From: Paralimibaculum aggregatum
Lineage (GTDB): Bacteria > Pseudomonadota > Alphaproteobacteria > Rhodobacterales > Rhodobacteraceae
NCBI RefSeq assembly: GCF_030270585.1
Contig: NZ_BSYI01000034.1
Coordinates: 1 to 55,237, forward strand
DNA: 55,237 nt
Direction: 5' to 3'
Made by a program: the position numbers and the translations under genes. Numbering within the stretch: the stretch's first letter is position 1; the number at the start of each line of letters is the position of its first letter. Under the pieces are notes generated by a model. That model did not search any database. It was not told where the DNA came from and saw nothing but the letters and a program-made list of their open reading frames with translations. Positions 35,886-44,313 of the stretch are shown here, in pieces.

Positions 35886-37465
35886 TCGCCGGCGGAGAGG
35901 TCGGGGCCGCCGGGCGCGGATGGCGGCAGCCCCTCGCGCGCGAGATTGCGGAACTTCGGCTTCGGCGGCGCCTCGGCACCGGCCTCCGCCGCGTCCGTCT
36001 CGTCGGCATCCGCGCCATCGCCCGTGCCGGCGTCCTGCGGGCCGGTCCCCGCCGCGCCGACCCTGAGCCCGGCGCGCCGCAGCGGCCGGGGCGCCTTCGC
36101 GGGCCGCGCACCGGCACGGCGCTCGCGCCGCGTGGGCGCCTCGGGCATCCGGCCGGTCGCCGGGTCCATCCGCGCCAGCACCGCCGCGATGCCGATGAAG
36201 AAGGCGAAGAGCGGCTCCAGCTTGTCGAAGAAGGCCACGGTCGCGCCGGCGAAGCAGAGCGCCACGATGGCATAGAGCGCGGCCCGCCGCAGCCGCGCGA
36301 AGGCCGGCGACACCCGCGCGTCCGGCTCGAGCATCAGCGTCCGCAGCATCAGGATCAGCGAGAGGATCAGCAGGCCCGCAGTGGGCAGGCCGCCGCGCAT
36401 CATCATCACCAGCCACTGGTTGTCGACCGAGGGCGCCATCCAGTGCGGCCGGGTCCAGTTGGACGCCTCGAAGCCGAAGATCGGGTGGCGCATCACGTCG
36501 TCGATCCCGTGGTTCCAGGTCGCGATCCGGTAATGCGCGGTGCCGGGATTGAGCGTGAGGTAGTTGGCGAGCACGCCGAAGGGCCCGCTGTTGGCGGCGA
36601 ACTCGAGGAAGACATAGGCCGTCAGCAGCGCCCAGAAGAGCAGCTTGGCACGGTTCGGAACCCAGCGGCTCTGGCTCTCGCCGACGATCAGCAGGATCTG
36701 CAGCACGAGCGTGAGATAGGAGCCCGACGAGACCGAGAAGAAGGTGGCCAGCCCGACGATCAGCGCCTTGGCCAGCCGCACCGGCATGCTCGACGCGGAA
36801 TACCAGACGAAGGAGAAGATCGTCGCGCAGAACACGCCGAACAGGATCGGATGCGCGAAGGAGGCGGCGGCGCGCAGCAGGCCCAAGCGGCGGTCGTCCT
36901 GCATCCGCGGCTCGAAGCCGAAGATCGCGGTGAAGAACTCGGTGAGGACGCGGTGCCCGGTATAGCTTTCATAGGCCGCGAAGGGCAGCAGGAAGAGCAC
37001 GATCAGGAAGCCGACCCGGAACACGATGTCGATCTGCTCGACCCGCCTGATCGAGATCTGCACGAGGCAGTAGGTGCCGATGCTCTGCACGAAGTAGATG
37101 CCGGAAAACTCGACCCCCTGACCGAGCCCGCGCGAGAGGATGTTGCAGAAGCAGTACCAGCACACCGCGCCGAAGAAGAGATAGTCCCAGTTGCGCAGCC
37201 GGTGGGCGGAAAGGAAGCCGAGGATCGCCGGCACCGTCACGAGGATCAGGAAGATCCGCAGCGGGCTGAGGGCGAGCCCGCCGAGCGAGAAGAAGGCCGA
37301 GGCCGGCACCGCCATCAGCGCCATGAACAGGCAGGCGAGGACCGGCACCTCGACCCGGTCGGCGCGGGCGCCGATGCGCCCCGTCCCGGTTTCGCCCGTG
37401 TCCTTCCGGCGCCCGCGGCGCAGCGCGCCGGGCCGCCCCGGCGTGTCGGTCTCGGTGATCGCCAT
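35822..37465 (-). CDS. Wzy / O-antigen ligase-like membrane protein
   Basis: A 547-residue protein with about ten membrane helices. The large periplasmic loop holds HYRIATWNHGIDDVMRHPIFGFEASNWTRPHW-type sequence, the feature shared by O-antigen ligases and Wzy polymerases. It should polymerise or ligate lipid-linked repeat units in the periplasm. The N-terminal 35 residues are polar. The last 110 residues are a Pro/Ala/Arg-rich disordered tail absent from typical members. It overlaps the convergent GT2 gene by 64 bp. The ATG at 37465 is the first Met consistent with the family. Confidence 0.85.
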   Translation of the reverse strand: MAITETDTPGRPGALRRGRRKDTGETGTGRIGARADRVEVPVLACLFMALMAVPASAFFSLGGLALSPLRIFLILVTVPAILGFLSAHRLRNWDYLFFGAVCWYCFCNILSRGLGQGVEFSGIYFVQSIGTYCLVQISIRRVEQIDIVFRVGFLIVLFLLPFAAYESYTGHRVLTEFFTAIFGFEPRMQDDRRLGLLRAAASFAHPILFGVFCATIFSFVWYSASSMPVRLAKALIVGLATFFSVSSGSYLTLVLQILLIVGESQSRWVPNRAKLLFWALLTAYVFLEFAANSGPFGVLANYLTLNPGTAHYRIATWNHGIDDVMRHPIFGFEASNWTRPHWMAPSVDNQWLVMMMRGGLPTAGLLILSLILMLRTLMLEPDARVSPAFARLRRAALYAIVALCFAGATVAFFDKLEPLFAFFIGIAAVLARMDPATGRMPEAPTRRERRAGARPAKAPRPLRRAGLRVGAAGTGPQDAGTGDGADADETDAAEAGAEAPPKPKFRNLAREGLPPSAPGGPDLSAGDQPSGRRGGPASGARRPIRPR

Positions 37466-37622
37466 CGAACCTCGCGCTTCGCCGTCATCCGGCCGGGCTG
37501 CGGCCCCGCCTCGCGTCGTCTGACCCCTGGCCGAGACTATAGCGGCGGCCTTCCGGTTTGACGAGACAGGCGGTTGCCGCGCCGCGGGACGACCGTTCCG
37601 CCGCGGGACGGCGCTCCGGCGT

Positions 37623-37650
37623 TTGCATGGGCGGGCGGGCATGCTAGACG
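37623..37650 (+). promoter_or_regulatory. Candidate promoter for the HAD-UbiA gene
   Basis: TTGCAT (37623-37628), 16-bp spacer, TAGACG (37645-37650), about 80 bp before the ATG at 37733. On the opposite strand of the same gap, TATAGT near 37535-37541 may serve the Wzy-like gene. Confidence 0.4.
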
Positions 37651-37732
37651 GCTGCGGACCGGTCCGGCCGCGCCTCGCGATCCGGCGAGGCACCGGCGGG
37701 CGCGGCGCGGCGAGGCTGGGCGATCCGGTGGC

Positions 37733-39244
37733 ATGACAGAGACGGGCTCCAGGGCATTACCGGCGGCGGCGGGGGACGACCCAGCCGGCGAGACGGCGCC
37801 GCCTGCGGGCAGGGCCGCCCCGGGCCGCGTGCTCGCGATCGATCTCGACGGGACGCTGATCCGCAGCGACATGCTGGTGGAGTGCTTCGCCGCGGCCATG
37901 AGCGCGGCGCCGCTGGCGGCGCTCGGCGCGCTGCTCGGTGGCGGCGGGCGGGCCGGGCTCAAGGCGCGGCTGGCGGCGCTGGCGGCGCCGGATGTCGCCA
38001 CGCTGCCCTATGAGCCGGCGGTGCTGGCGGAGGCCGAGCGCGCCCGCGCCGCAGGGCGGCGGGTGGTGCTGGTCTCGGCCGCCGATGCCGGTCTGGTCGC
38101 GGCGGTGGCGGCGCATCTCGGGCTGTTCGACGAGGCCCATGGCACGACGCCCGGGCACAATCTCAAGGGTCCGCGCAAGCGCGACTTCCTGGTTGAGCGC
38201 TTCGGCGCCGGCGGGTTCGACTATATCGGCGATGCGCGGGCCGATCTGGCGGTCTGGCAGGCGGCGCACACCCCGATCACCGCCGGGGCCGGCGCGGGGC
38301 TCCGGCGCGCCGCCGAGGCGCTTTCGCCCGAGGCGCGCCACCTCGCCCCGGCGCCGGGCGCCGCAGCCCGGGCGCTGCCCTATATCCGCGCCATGCGGCC
38401 GCATCAGTGGCTGAAGAACCTGTTGCTGCTGCTGCCAGCGATCATGGCGCACCGGCTCGACGGCGCGGTGCTCGGCCCGGTGCTGATGGCCTTCGTCGCC
38501 TTCTGCCTCGCAGCCTCCAGCGTCTACCTGGTCAACGACCTGCTCGACCTGGCGGCAGACCGGGCGCATCCGCGCAAGCGCCGGCGGCCCTTCGCCAGCG
38601 GCGCGGCGGGGCTCGCGCCGGGGGCGGCGCTGGCGCTCGGCCTGGGGCTGGTGGCCTGGGGCATCGCGCTCTTCCTGCCGCTCGCCTTCGGGCTGTGCCT
38701 GCTGGCCTATGGCGGGCTGACGCTGGCCTATTCGCTGGTGCTCAAGCGCCGGCTGATGATCGACATCGTGACGCTGGCCGGGCTCTTCACGCTGCGCATC
38801 CTGGCCGGCGGCGCCGCCGCGGCGATCGCGATCTCGCCCTGGATGATCGGCTTCTCGGGGTTCCTGTTCCTCGCGCTCGCGGCGGTGAAGCGCCAGGCCG
38901 AGCTGGCCGATGCCGCGCGCCGGGGGCTCGAGGCGGTGGCCGGGCGGGCCTGGCGGTCGGAGGATCTGCCGGTCGCCACCATGGTCGCCGTGGCCGCGGC
39001 GCATGCCGCGGTGCTGGTGCTGGCGCTCTACATCGCCAGCCCCGATGTGCAGGCGCTCTATCGCCGTCCGATGATGCTCTGGGCGGCCTGCCCGGTGCTG
39101 CTCTACTGGCTGGTGCGGATCGTGCTGATCGGTCAGCGCGGCGAGATGCATGACGACCCGCTGGTCTTCGCCATCCGCGACGGGACGAGCCTGTTCTGCG
39201 CCTGTCTGCTGGCCTCCATCGGGCTCGCCGCGGGGCCGGTCTGA
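37733..39244 (+). CDS. HAD phosphatase-UbiA fusion (prenyl-phosphate phosphoribosyltransferase type)
   Basis: A 503-residue fusion. The N-terminal half is a HAD domain: the nucleophile motif DLDGT at residues 37-41, a VLVSAADAG motif II, a lysine in NLKGPRKR and DYIGDARADL motif IV. From about residue 222 a UbiA domain with nine helices follows, beginning MRPHQWLKNLLLLLP and carrying the Mg-binding NDLLDLAADRAHPRK motif. This UbiA subtype transfers phosphoribose from PRPP to prenyl phosphate. The HAD domain may then remove the 5-phosphate. It leads the DprE1/DprE2-like genes, 12 bp before the next start, which supports an arabinofuranose-donor role. Confidence 0.88.
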   Translation: MTETGSRALPAAAGDDPAGETAPPAGRAAPGRVLAIDLDGTLIRSDMLVECFAAAMSAAPLAALGALLGGGGRAGLKARLAALAAPDVATLPYEPAVLAEAERARAAGRRVVLVSAADAGLVAAVAAHLGLFDEAHGTTPGHNLKGPRKRDFLVERFGAGGFDYIGDARADLAVWQAAHTPITAGAGAGLRRAAEALSPEARHLAPAPGAAARALPYIRAMRPHQWLKNLLLLLPAIMAHRLDGAVLGPVLMAFVAFCLAASSVYLVNDLLDLAADRAHPRKRRRPFASGAAGLAPGAALALGLGLVAWGIALFLPLAFGLCLLAYGGLTLAYSLVLKRRLMIDIVTLAGLFTLRILAGGAAAAIAISPWMIGFSGFLFLALAAVKRQAELADAARRGLEAVAGRAWRSEDLPVATMVAVAAAHAAVLVLALYIASPDVQALYRRPMMLWAACPVLLYWLVRIVLIGQRGEMHDDPLVFAIRDGTSLFCACLLASIGLAAGPV

Positions 39245-39255
39245 GGCGCCCGGCA

Positions 39256-40662
39256 ATGGACATGGACAGCGCGCGCGATCTCGCCCCCCCGCCTGCCGCC
39301 GGCCGGTGCCCGCCGCTCGCGTCGGCGGAGCTCGCGGGCTGGGGCCGGGTGCCGCGCCGCCGCGGAGCCCTCGCCGCGCCGCGCGACGCGGCGGAGCTGG
39401 CCGCCCTGCTGCGCGCCGGGCGCCCGGCGATCGCCCGCGGGGCGGGGCGGGCCTATGGCGATGCGGCACTCGCCGCCGAGGGGGGGCTCGCGCTCTCGAT
39501 GCACCGGTTCGACCGGCTGCTCGGCTTCGACCCCGCTTCCGGAACGCTCACCGCCGAGGCCGGCGTGGTGCTCGGCGACCTGATCCGCGCGATGCTGCCG
39601 CGGGGCTGGTTTCCCGCCGTGACGCCCGGCACGCAATACGCCACGCTCGGCGGGCTGATCGCCGCCGATGTGCACGGCAAGAACCACCATGTCGCCGGCA
39701 GCTTCGGCGCGCATCTCGGCTGGATCGATCTGATGGGGGCAGACGGGGAGATCCGCCGGGTGAGCCCCGAGACCGACCCGGCGCTCTTCGCCGCCACCTG
39801 CGGCGGCATGGGGCTCACCGGGGTCATCCTGCGCGCCGCGCTCCGCCTGCAGCCGGTGGAGAGCGGATGGATCCGCGAGGAAACGGTGGCCGCCGGCAGC
39901 CTCGATGCCGGCATGGCTGCCTTCGATGCCGCCGAAGCCCGTGCGGATGCGCCGCCCTATTCGGTGGCCTGGATCGACACGCTGGCGCGCGGGCCAGAAC
40001 GGGGGCGGATGCTGCTGCATCTCGGCGCCCATGCGACGGCCGCGGAGCTCGAGGGCCGCGACCCCTACGCAACGCCGCCGCGCAGGAGCCTCACGGTGCC
40101 GATGGACGCGCCCTCATGGCTGCTCAACGGGCTCACCATGGGCGCCTTCAACGCGCTCTACTGGGCGGCCGGGCAGCGCCGCGCCGCCGCCGGGCCGCGG
40201 CTGACCGACTGGGAGCGCTACTTCTACCCGCTCGACGCGCTGCATGGCTGGAACCGGCTCTATGGCCGCCGCGGCTTCCTGCAGGTGCAATCCGTGCTGC
40301 CCGCCGCGCCGGCCCGCGACGCGCTGGCCGAGATGCTCGATGCGAGCGCCGCCGCCGGGCTCGGGTTTCTCGGCGTGCTCAAGCGCTTCGGGCCGCAGGC
40401 GAGCCCGTTCTCCTTCCCCCGTGCCGGCTGGACGCTGGCGCTCGACATCCCCGCCGGCTGGCGCGGCCACGAGCTGGCCGACCGGCTCGAGGCCATCGCC
40501 GCCGCGGCCGGGGGGCGCTTCTATCTCGCCAAGGATGCCCGCCTCACCCGCTCCCGCTTCGAGGCGACCGAGCCGCGCGCCGCCGCCTTCCGCGCGCTGC
40601 GGCAGGAGCGCGGGCTTGCGGGACGCTTCGCCTCTGCCCAATCGGAAAGGCTCGGATTGTGA
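39256..40662 (+). CDS. DprE1-like FAD oxidoreductase
   Basis: A 468-residue flavoenzyme of the decaprenylphosphoryl-ribose 2-oxidase family. FAD-binding segments are GAGRAYGDAALA, ATLGGLIAADVHGKNHHVAGSFG and GGMGLTGVI. The C-terminal substrate domain has LKRFGP, GWTLALDIP and the YLAKDAR lysine. It should oxidise the 2-hydroxyl of prenyl-phospho-ribose, the first epimerisation step. At the position of mycobacterial Cys387 (GWNICVDF) this protein has Ala. It lies between the UbiA fusion and the DprE2-like gene. Confidence 0.92.
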   Translation: MDMDSARDLAPPPAAGRCPPLASAELAGWGRVPRRRGALAAPRDAAELAALLRAGRPAIARGAGRAYGDAALAAEGGLALSMHRFDRLLGFDPASGTLTAEAGVVLGDLIRAMLPRGWFPAVTPGTQYATLGGLIAADVHGKNHHVAGSFGAHLGWIDLMGADGEIRRVSPETDPALFAATCGGMGLTGVILRAALRLQPVESGWIREETVAAGSLDAGMAAFDAAEARADAPPYSVAWIDTLARGPERGRMLLHLGAHATAAELEGRDPYATPPRRSLTVPMDAPSWLLNGLTMGAFNALYWAAGQRRAAAGPRLTDWERYFYPLDALHGWNRLYGRRGFLQVQSVLPAAPARDALAEMLDASAAAGLGFLGVLKRFGPQASPFSFPRAGWTLALDIPAGWRGHELADRLEAIAAAAGGRFYLAKDARLTRSRFEATEPRAAAFRALRQERGLAGRFASAQSERLGL

Positions 40663-41411
40663 CAATGCCGCTTCCCCCCGCCGACAGCCCGGTGCTGATC
40701 CTCGGCGCGCGCTCAGACATTGCCCGGGCGCTGGCCCATGAGTATGCCGCCGCCGGCCATCCGCTGATGCTGGCGGCGCGCGATCCGGCAACGCTGGCGG
40801 CGGACTGCGCCGATCTCGCGCTGCGCCACGGGGTGACCGCCACGGCGCATGCCTATGACGCGCTGGATCTCGGTGCGATAGCCGCCTTCTTCGAGGCATT
40901 GCCGGCAACGCCCCGGGTGGTGATCCAGGCGGTCGGCTATCTCGGCGAGCAGGCCCGCGCCGAGGCCGATCCGCAGGAGGCCGCGCATGTCGTCGCCGCC
41001 AATCTCATCGGCCCCGCCGCGGCGCTCGAGGAGGCCGCCCGGCGGCTTGCCGCCGCAGGGGGCGGCACGATCATCGGCCTGTCCTCGGTGGCGGGCGAGC
41101 GCGGCCGCGCCAAGAACCACTGGTACGGCGCCGCGAAGGCCGGCCTCACCGCGGTGCTTTCCGGGCTCCGCCAGCGCTGGTGGCGCGAGGGCGTGCAGGT
41201 GCTCACCGTCAAGCCGGGCTTCGTCGCGACCCGGATGACCGAGGGCATGGACCTTCCCGCGCCGCTTACCGACAGCGCGGCCGGGCTCGCGCGCCACGTG
41301 AAACGCGCCGCCGACAGGGGCCGCGCGGTCTACATGCCGTGGAAATGGCGCCTGGTGATGGGGGTGATCTGCGCGCTGCCGGAAACCGTTTTCAAACGCC
41401 TCAGCTTCTAG
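40659..41411 (+). CDS. DprE2-like short-chain dehydrogenase
   Basis: A 250-residue classical SDR with an atypical nucleotide motif, LILGARSDIARALAHEYA, as in DprE2. The catalytic Ser lies in GLSSVAGERGR and Tyr/Lys in WYGAAKAGL. The C-terminal MPWKWRLVMGVICALPETVFKRL segment is membrane-proximal. It should reduce the 2-keto intermediate to prenyl-phospho-arabinose. The start is probably GTG at 40659, overlapping the upstream stop (GTGA) with GGAAAGG nearby; ATG at 40665 is the alternative. Confidence 0.92.
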   Translation: MTMPLPPADSPVLILGARSDIARALAHEYAAAGHPLMLAARDPATLAADCADLALRHGVTATAHAYDALDLGAIAAFFEALPATPRVVIQAVGYLGEQARAEADPQEAAHVVAANLIGPAAALEEAARRLAAAGGGTIIGLSSVAGERGRAKNHWYGAAKAGLTAVLSGLRQRWWREGVQVLTVKPGFVATRMTEGMDLPAPLTDSAAGLARHVKRAADRGRAVYMPWKWRLVMGVICALPETVFKRLSF

Positions 41412-41435
41412 CCTCTGCGGAGGCCGGCCGAACCC

Positions 41436-42374
41436 ATGGAGCCCGCGATCGCCCCCGACACCGCCCCTGCCCCGCAGATCTCCGTCGTGATCCCGCATCT
41501 CAACCAGCCGGCGGAGCTCGCCCGCGGGCTCGCGGCGCTGGCGGCGCAGGCGGACGCACCGCCCTTCGAGGCGATCGTGGTGGACAACGGCTCCGCCGTG
41601 CTGCCCGAGACCGAGGTCGCGGCGCATCCCTTCGCGCGCCTCCTGGCGGAGCCCGAGCCCGGCCCCGGCCCGGCGCGCAACCGCGGCGCCGCGGCGGCCC
41701 GCGCCCCGGTGCTCGGCTTCATCGACGCCGACTGCCGCGCCGCCCCGGGCTGGCTCGCGGCGATCTGGTCGCGGCTCGGCCCCGAGGCGCCCGGCCGGCC
41801 GGAGGTGCTCGGCGGCGATGTCCGCATTCCCCGCGAGGCGCCGCGCACCTCCGCGCTGGAGGCCTATGAGAGCATCTATGCCTACCGCATGGAGCACTAC
41901 ATCGCGCGGCAGGGCTTCACCGGCACCGGCAATCTCGCGATGCGGGCAGAGAGCTTTGCCCGCGTCGGCCCCTTCGCCGGCATCGGCGTCGCAGAGGACC
42001 GCGACTGGGGCCGCCGTGCCGGCGCGCTGGGGCTCGGCCTCGGCTATGTGCCGGAGATGGTGGTGTATCACCCGGCGCGGCGGAGTTTCACGGAGTATTT
42101 CGCCAAGATCGACCGGCAGATGGCGCATGATTTCGCCGAGCTGCCGCGCGGCGCCGGTGCCCGGTTGCGCTGGGCTGCCAAGGCGGCCGCGCTGGCGCTC
42201 TCGCCGCCGGCGGAACTGCCCCGGATCCTGCGCGAGGACCGGGTCGCCGGCCCGCGCGAGCGGGCGCTGGCCATCTATGCCCTCGCGCGCATCCGGGCCT
42301 ATCGCGCGCGGCGGATGCTGGCGCTGCTGGTGGCCGGCGATGCCCGCCGCGGCGCCGCCACCTGGAACCGCTGA
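41436..42374 (+). CDS. Glycosyltransferase family 2
   Basis: A 312-residue GT-A enzyme. It opens with ISVVIPHLNQPAEL, then VDNGSA, the PARNRGAAAA motif and the metal-binding FIDADCR. The likely catalytic region is GVAEDRDWGRRA. It ends in a basic helical segment. It lies 24 bp after the DprE2-like gene and 12 bp before another GT2, so all are probably in one operon. Its sugar donor cannot be told from sequence. Confidence 0.9.
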   Translation: MEPAIAPDTAPAPQISVVIPHLNQPAELARGLAALAAQADAPPFEAIVVDNGSAVLPETEVAAHPFARLLAEPEPGPGPARNRGAAAARAPVLGFIDADCRAAPGWLAAIWSRLGPEAPGRPEVLGGDVRIPREAPRTSALEAYESIYAYRMEHYIARQGFTGTGNLAMRAESFARVGPFAGIGVAEDRDWGRRAGALGLGLGYVPEMVVYHPARRSFTEYFAKIDRQMAHDFAELPRGAGARLRWAAKAAALALSPPAELPRILREDRVAGPRERALAIYALARIRAYRARRMLALLVAGDARRGAATWNR

Positions 42375-42386
42375 GGGAGATGCGCC

Positions 42387-43400
42387 ATGGCCACCCGTGA
42401 CCCGGCCGCCGAGGGCGCCGGCGAGGCCCCGCCCCCGCCACCGCCCGCCCCGGAGGTCTCCATCCTCGTGGTGAGCTACAACACCCGCGAAATGACGCTG
42501 GCTTGCCTCGCCTCGGTGATCGCCGAGACACCGGAGCTGCCGCACGAGCTGATCGTGCTCGACAACGCGTCCGCCGACGGCTCGGCCGATGCCATCGCAG
42601 CCGCGCATCCGGACATTCCCCTGATCCGGCTCGCCGAGAACATCGGCTTCGGGCGCGGCAACAACCGGGCGGCGGAGGCGGCGCGGGGGCGCTACCTGCT
42701 GCTGCTGAACCCGGATACCGTGGTCCGCGACCGCGCCATCGAGCGGCTGGTGGCCTTCGCCCGGCGCCGTCCGGAGGCCATGATCTGGGGCGGGCGGACG
42801 ATCTTCGCCGACGGTTCCCCCAATCCGAGCTCCGCCTGGGGCCGCCTCTCGCTCTGGTCGCTCACCGCCTTCGCCACCGGGCTCTCCGTCCTGTTCCCGC
42901 GCTCCGAGCTGACCAATCCGGAGGGGATCGGCGGCTGGGGGCGCGACACCGAGCGCGGGGTCGATATCGTCTCCGGCTGCTTCCTGCTGATCGAGCGGGC
43001 GTTCTGGGAGCGTCTCGGCGGCTTCGACCCGGATTACTTCATGTATGCCGAGGAGGCCGATCTCTGCCACCGCGCCCGCGCCCTCGGCGCCCGGCCGCGC
43101 TGCACGCCGGAGGCGATGATCGTCCACCACGGCGGCGCCTCCGAGCGGGTGCGTACCGAGAAGGCGCTGCGCCTGCTCTCCGGCAAGGCAACGCTGATCG
43201 CCAAGCACTGGAGCCCCCCTGCGGCCTGGGCGGGGCGCAACCTCTACAGGCTCGGGGTCGGGCTCAGGGCGCTCGGCTACGGGCTGGCGGCGCGGCTCAC
43301 CGGGCGCCAACGCCACCGCGAGGCGGCCGAGCCCTGGGCCGCGCTCTGGCGCCGGCAGGCAGAGTGGATCCGCGGCTACCCCCCGGCCGGGGAGCGCTGA
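42387..43400 (+). CDS. Glycosyltransferase family 2, rhamnosyltransferase-like
   Basis: A 337-residue GT-A enzyme. Motifs: SILVVSYNTREMTLACL, LDNASADGSADAI, ENIGFGRGNNRA, LLLNPDTVV (metal binding), a VSGCFLLIERAFWERLGGFDPDYFMYAEEADLCHR block and a VHHGGAS strand. This set is typical of dTDP-rhamnosyl and related transferases, although the donor is inferred. The first 20 residues are Pro/Ala-rich. It closes the plus-strand operon begun by the HAD-UbiA gene. Confidence 0.92.
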   Translation: MATRDPAAEGAGEAPPPPPPAPEVSILVVSYNTREMTLACLASVIAETPELPHELIVLDNASADGSADAIAAAHPDIPLIRLAENIGFGRGNNRAAEAARGRYLLLLNPDTVVRDRAIERLVAFARRRPEAMIWGGRTIFADGSPNPSSAWGRLSLWSLTAFATGLSVLFPRSELTNPEGIGGWGRDTERGVDIVSGCFLLIERAFWERLGGFDPDYFMYAEEADLCHRARALGARPRCTPEAMIVHHGGASERVRTEKALRLLSGKATLIAKHWSPPAAWAGRNLYRLGVGLRALGYGLAARLTGRQRHREAAEPWAALWRRQAEWIRGYPPAGER

Positions 43401-43569
43401 ACGCCCCGCATCCCGGCCTCTGGAACCGGCGCCGCCCCGGCATGGCTCCGATTTTGGCAGGGCACCCGGATCTCGCGCCCTTTCGCGGCCACGGGGGTTC
43501 CGGGCCGGCGGACATGCTGCGTTCCGGAGCGAAGGGCGCCGCCATGGCACGCGGTCCCGGCCGGCGCCC

Positions 43570-44313
43570 TCAGGCTGTGCTGCCGCCATCCACCGTCAGC
43601 ACCGTGCCGGTCACCTTCGCGCCGCCAGGGCCGATGAGATAGGCCACCGCCGCGGCCGCATCCTCCGGCGCCGCGAGGCCGAGCGGCGCGCGCCGGCGGA
43701 TCTGCTCGAGCCGCCCGCCCGCGAGCCCTGCGGTCATCTCGGTCTCCATGTAGCCCGGCGCGACGCAGTTCGCCGTCACCCCCCGCTTGCCGAGCTCGCG
43801 GGCGAGGCTGCGGGTGAAGCCCTCGAGCCCGGCCTTGGAGGCGGCATAGACGCTGAGCCCGTGGAACCCGGTGCTGGCGATGATCGAGGAGATGTTGACG
43901 ATGCGCCCCTCGGAGCGCGCCAGCATCGCCCGGCAGACGAACTTGGTCAGCGTGATCGGGCCGGTCAGGTTGGTGGCGATCAGCCGCTCGATGTCGGACT
44001 GGTGCTGCGTCGCCAGCACCCCGTCGAGCCCCACGGCAGCGTTGTTGACCAGCCCCCAGGGGGTGCCGTGGATGCGCAGGAGATCCCGCGCGATGGTGCC
44101 GATCGCGCCCGGCGCGGAGAGATCCATCTCGGCGAAGGCGGCGCGCTCCGGCATGGCCTCGGCCAACGCGGCGAACCCGCCGGGGCGGCGGCCGAGGCCG
44201 AGCACCGCATGGCCCTCGTCGAGGAGCCGCGCGGCGATGGCCAGCCCCAGCCCCCGCGAGACCCCGGTGACCCAGACCTGGCGGCGGGCGGTGTCGGTCT
44301 CTGTCGCGGTCAT
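43570..44313 (-). CDS. Short-chain dehydrogenase, FabG-like
   Basis: A 247-residue classical SDR. NADP motif TGVSRGLGLAIA, NNAAVG, catalytic Ser in NISSIIAS and YAASKAG pair, then VAPGYMETEM and a C-terminal GTVLTVDGG, as in 3-oxoacyl-ACP reductases. Together with the adjacent ACP and ligase it may reduce a 3-oxoacyl-ACP to the 3-hydroxyacyl form before transfer to a sugar. It is coupled to the ligase gene by ATGA. Confidence 0.9.
   Translation of the reverse strand: MTATETDTARRQVWVTGVSRGLGLAIAARLLDEGHAVLGLGRRPGGFAALAEAMPERAAFAEMDLSAPGAIGTIARDLLRIHGTPWGLVNNAAVGLDGVLATQHQSDIERLIATNLTGPITLTKFVCRAMLARSEGRIVNISSIIASTGFHGLSVYAASKAGLEGFTRSLARELGKRGVTANCVAPGYMETEMTAGLAGGRLEQIRRRAPLGLAAPEDAAAAVAYLIGPGGAKVTGTVLTVDGGSTA

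Noticed and set aside
38396-39244. Separate UbiA gene distinct from the HAD gene
   Set aside because: The frame is continuous from 37733 with no stop or ribosome site between the domains, so a fusion is the better reading.
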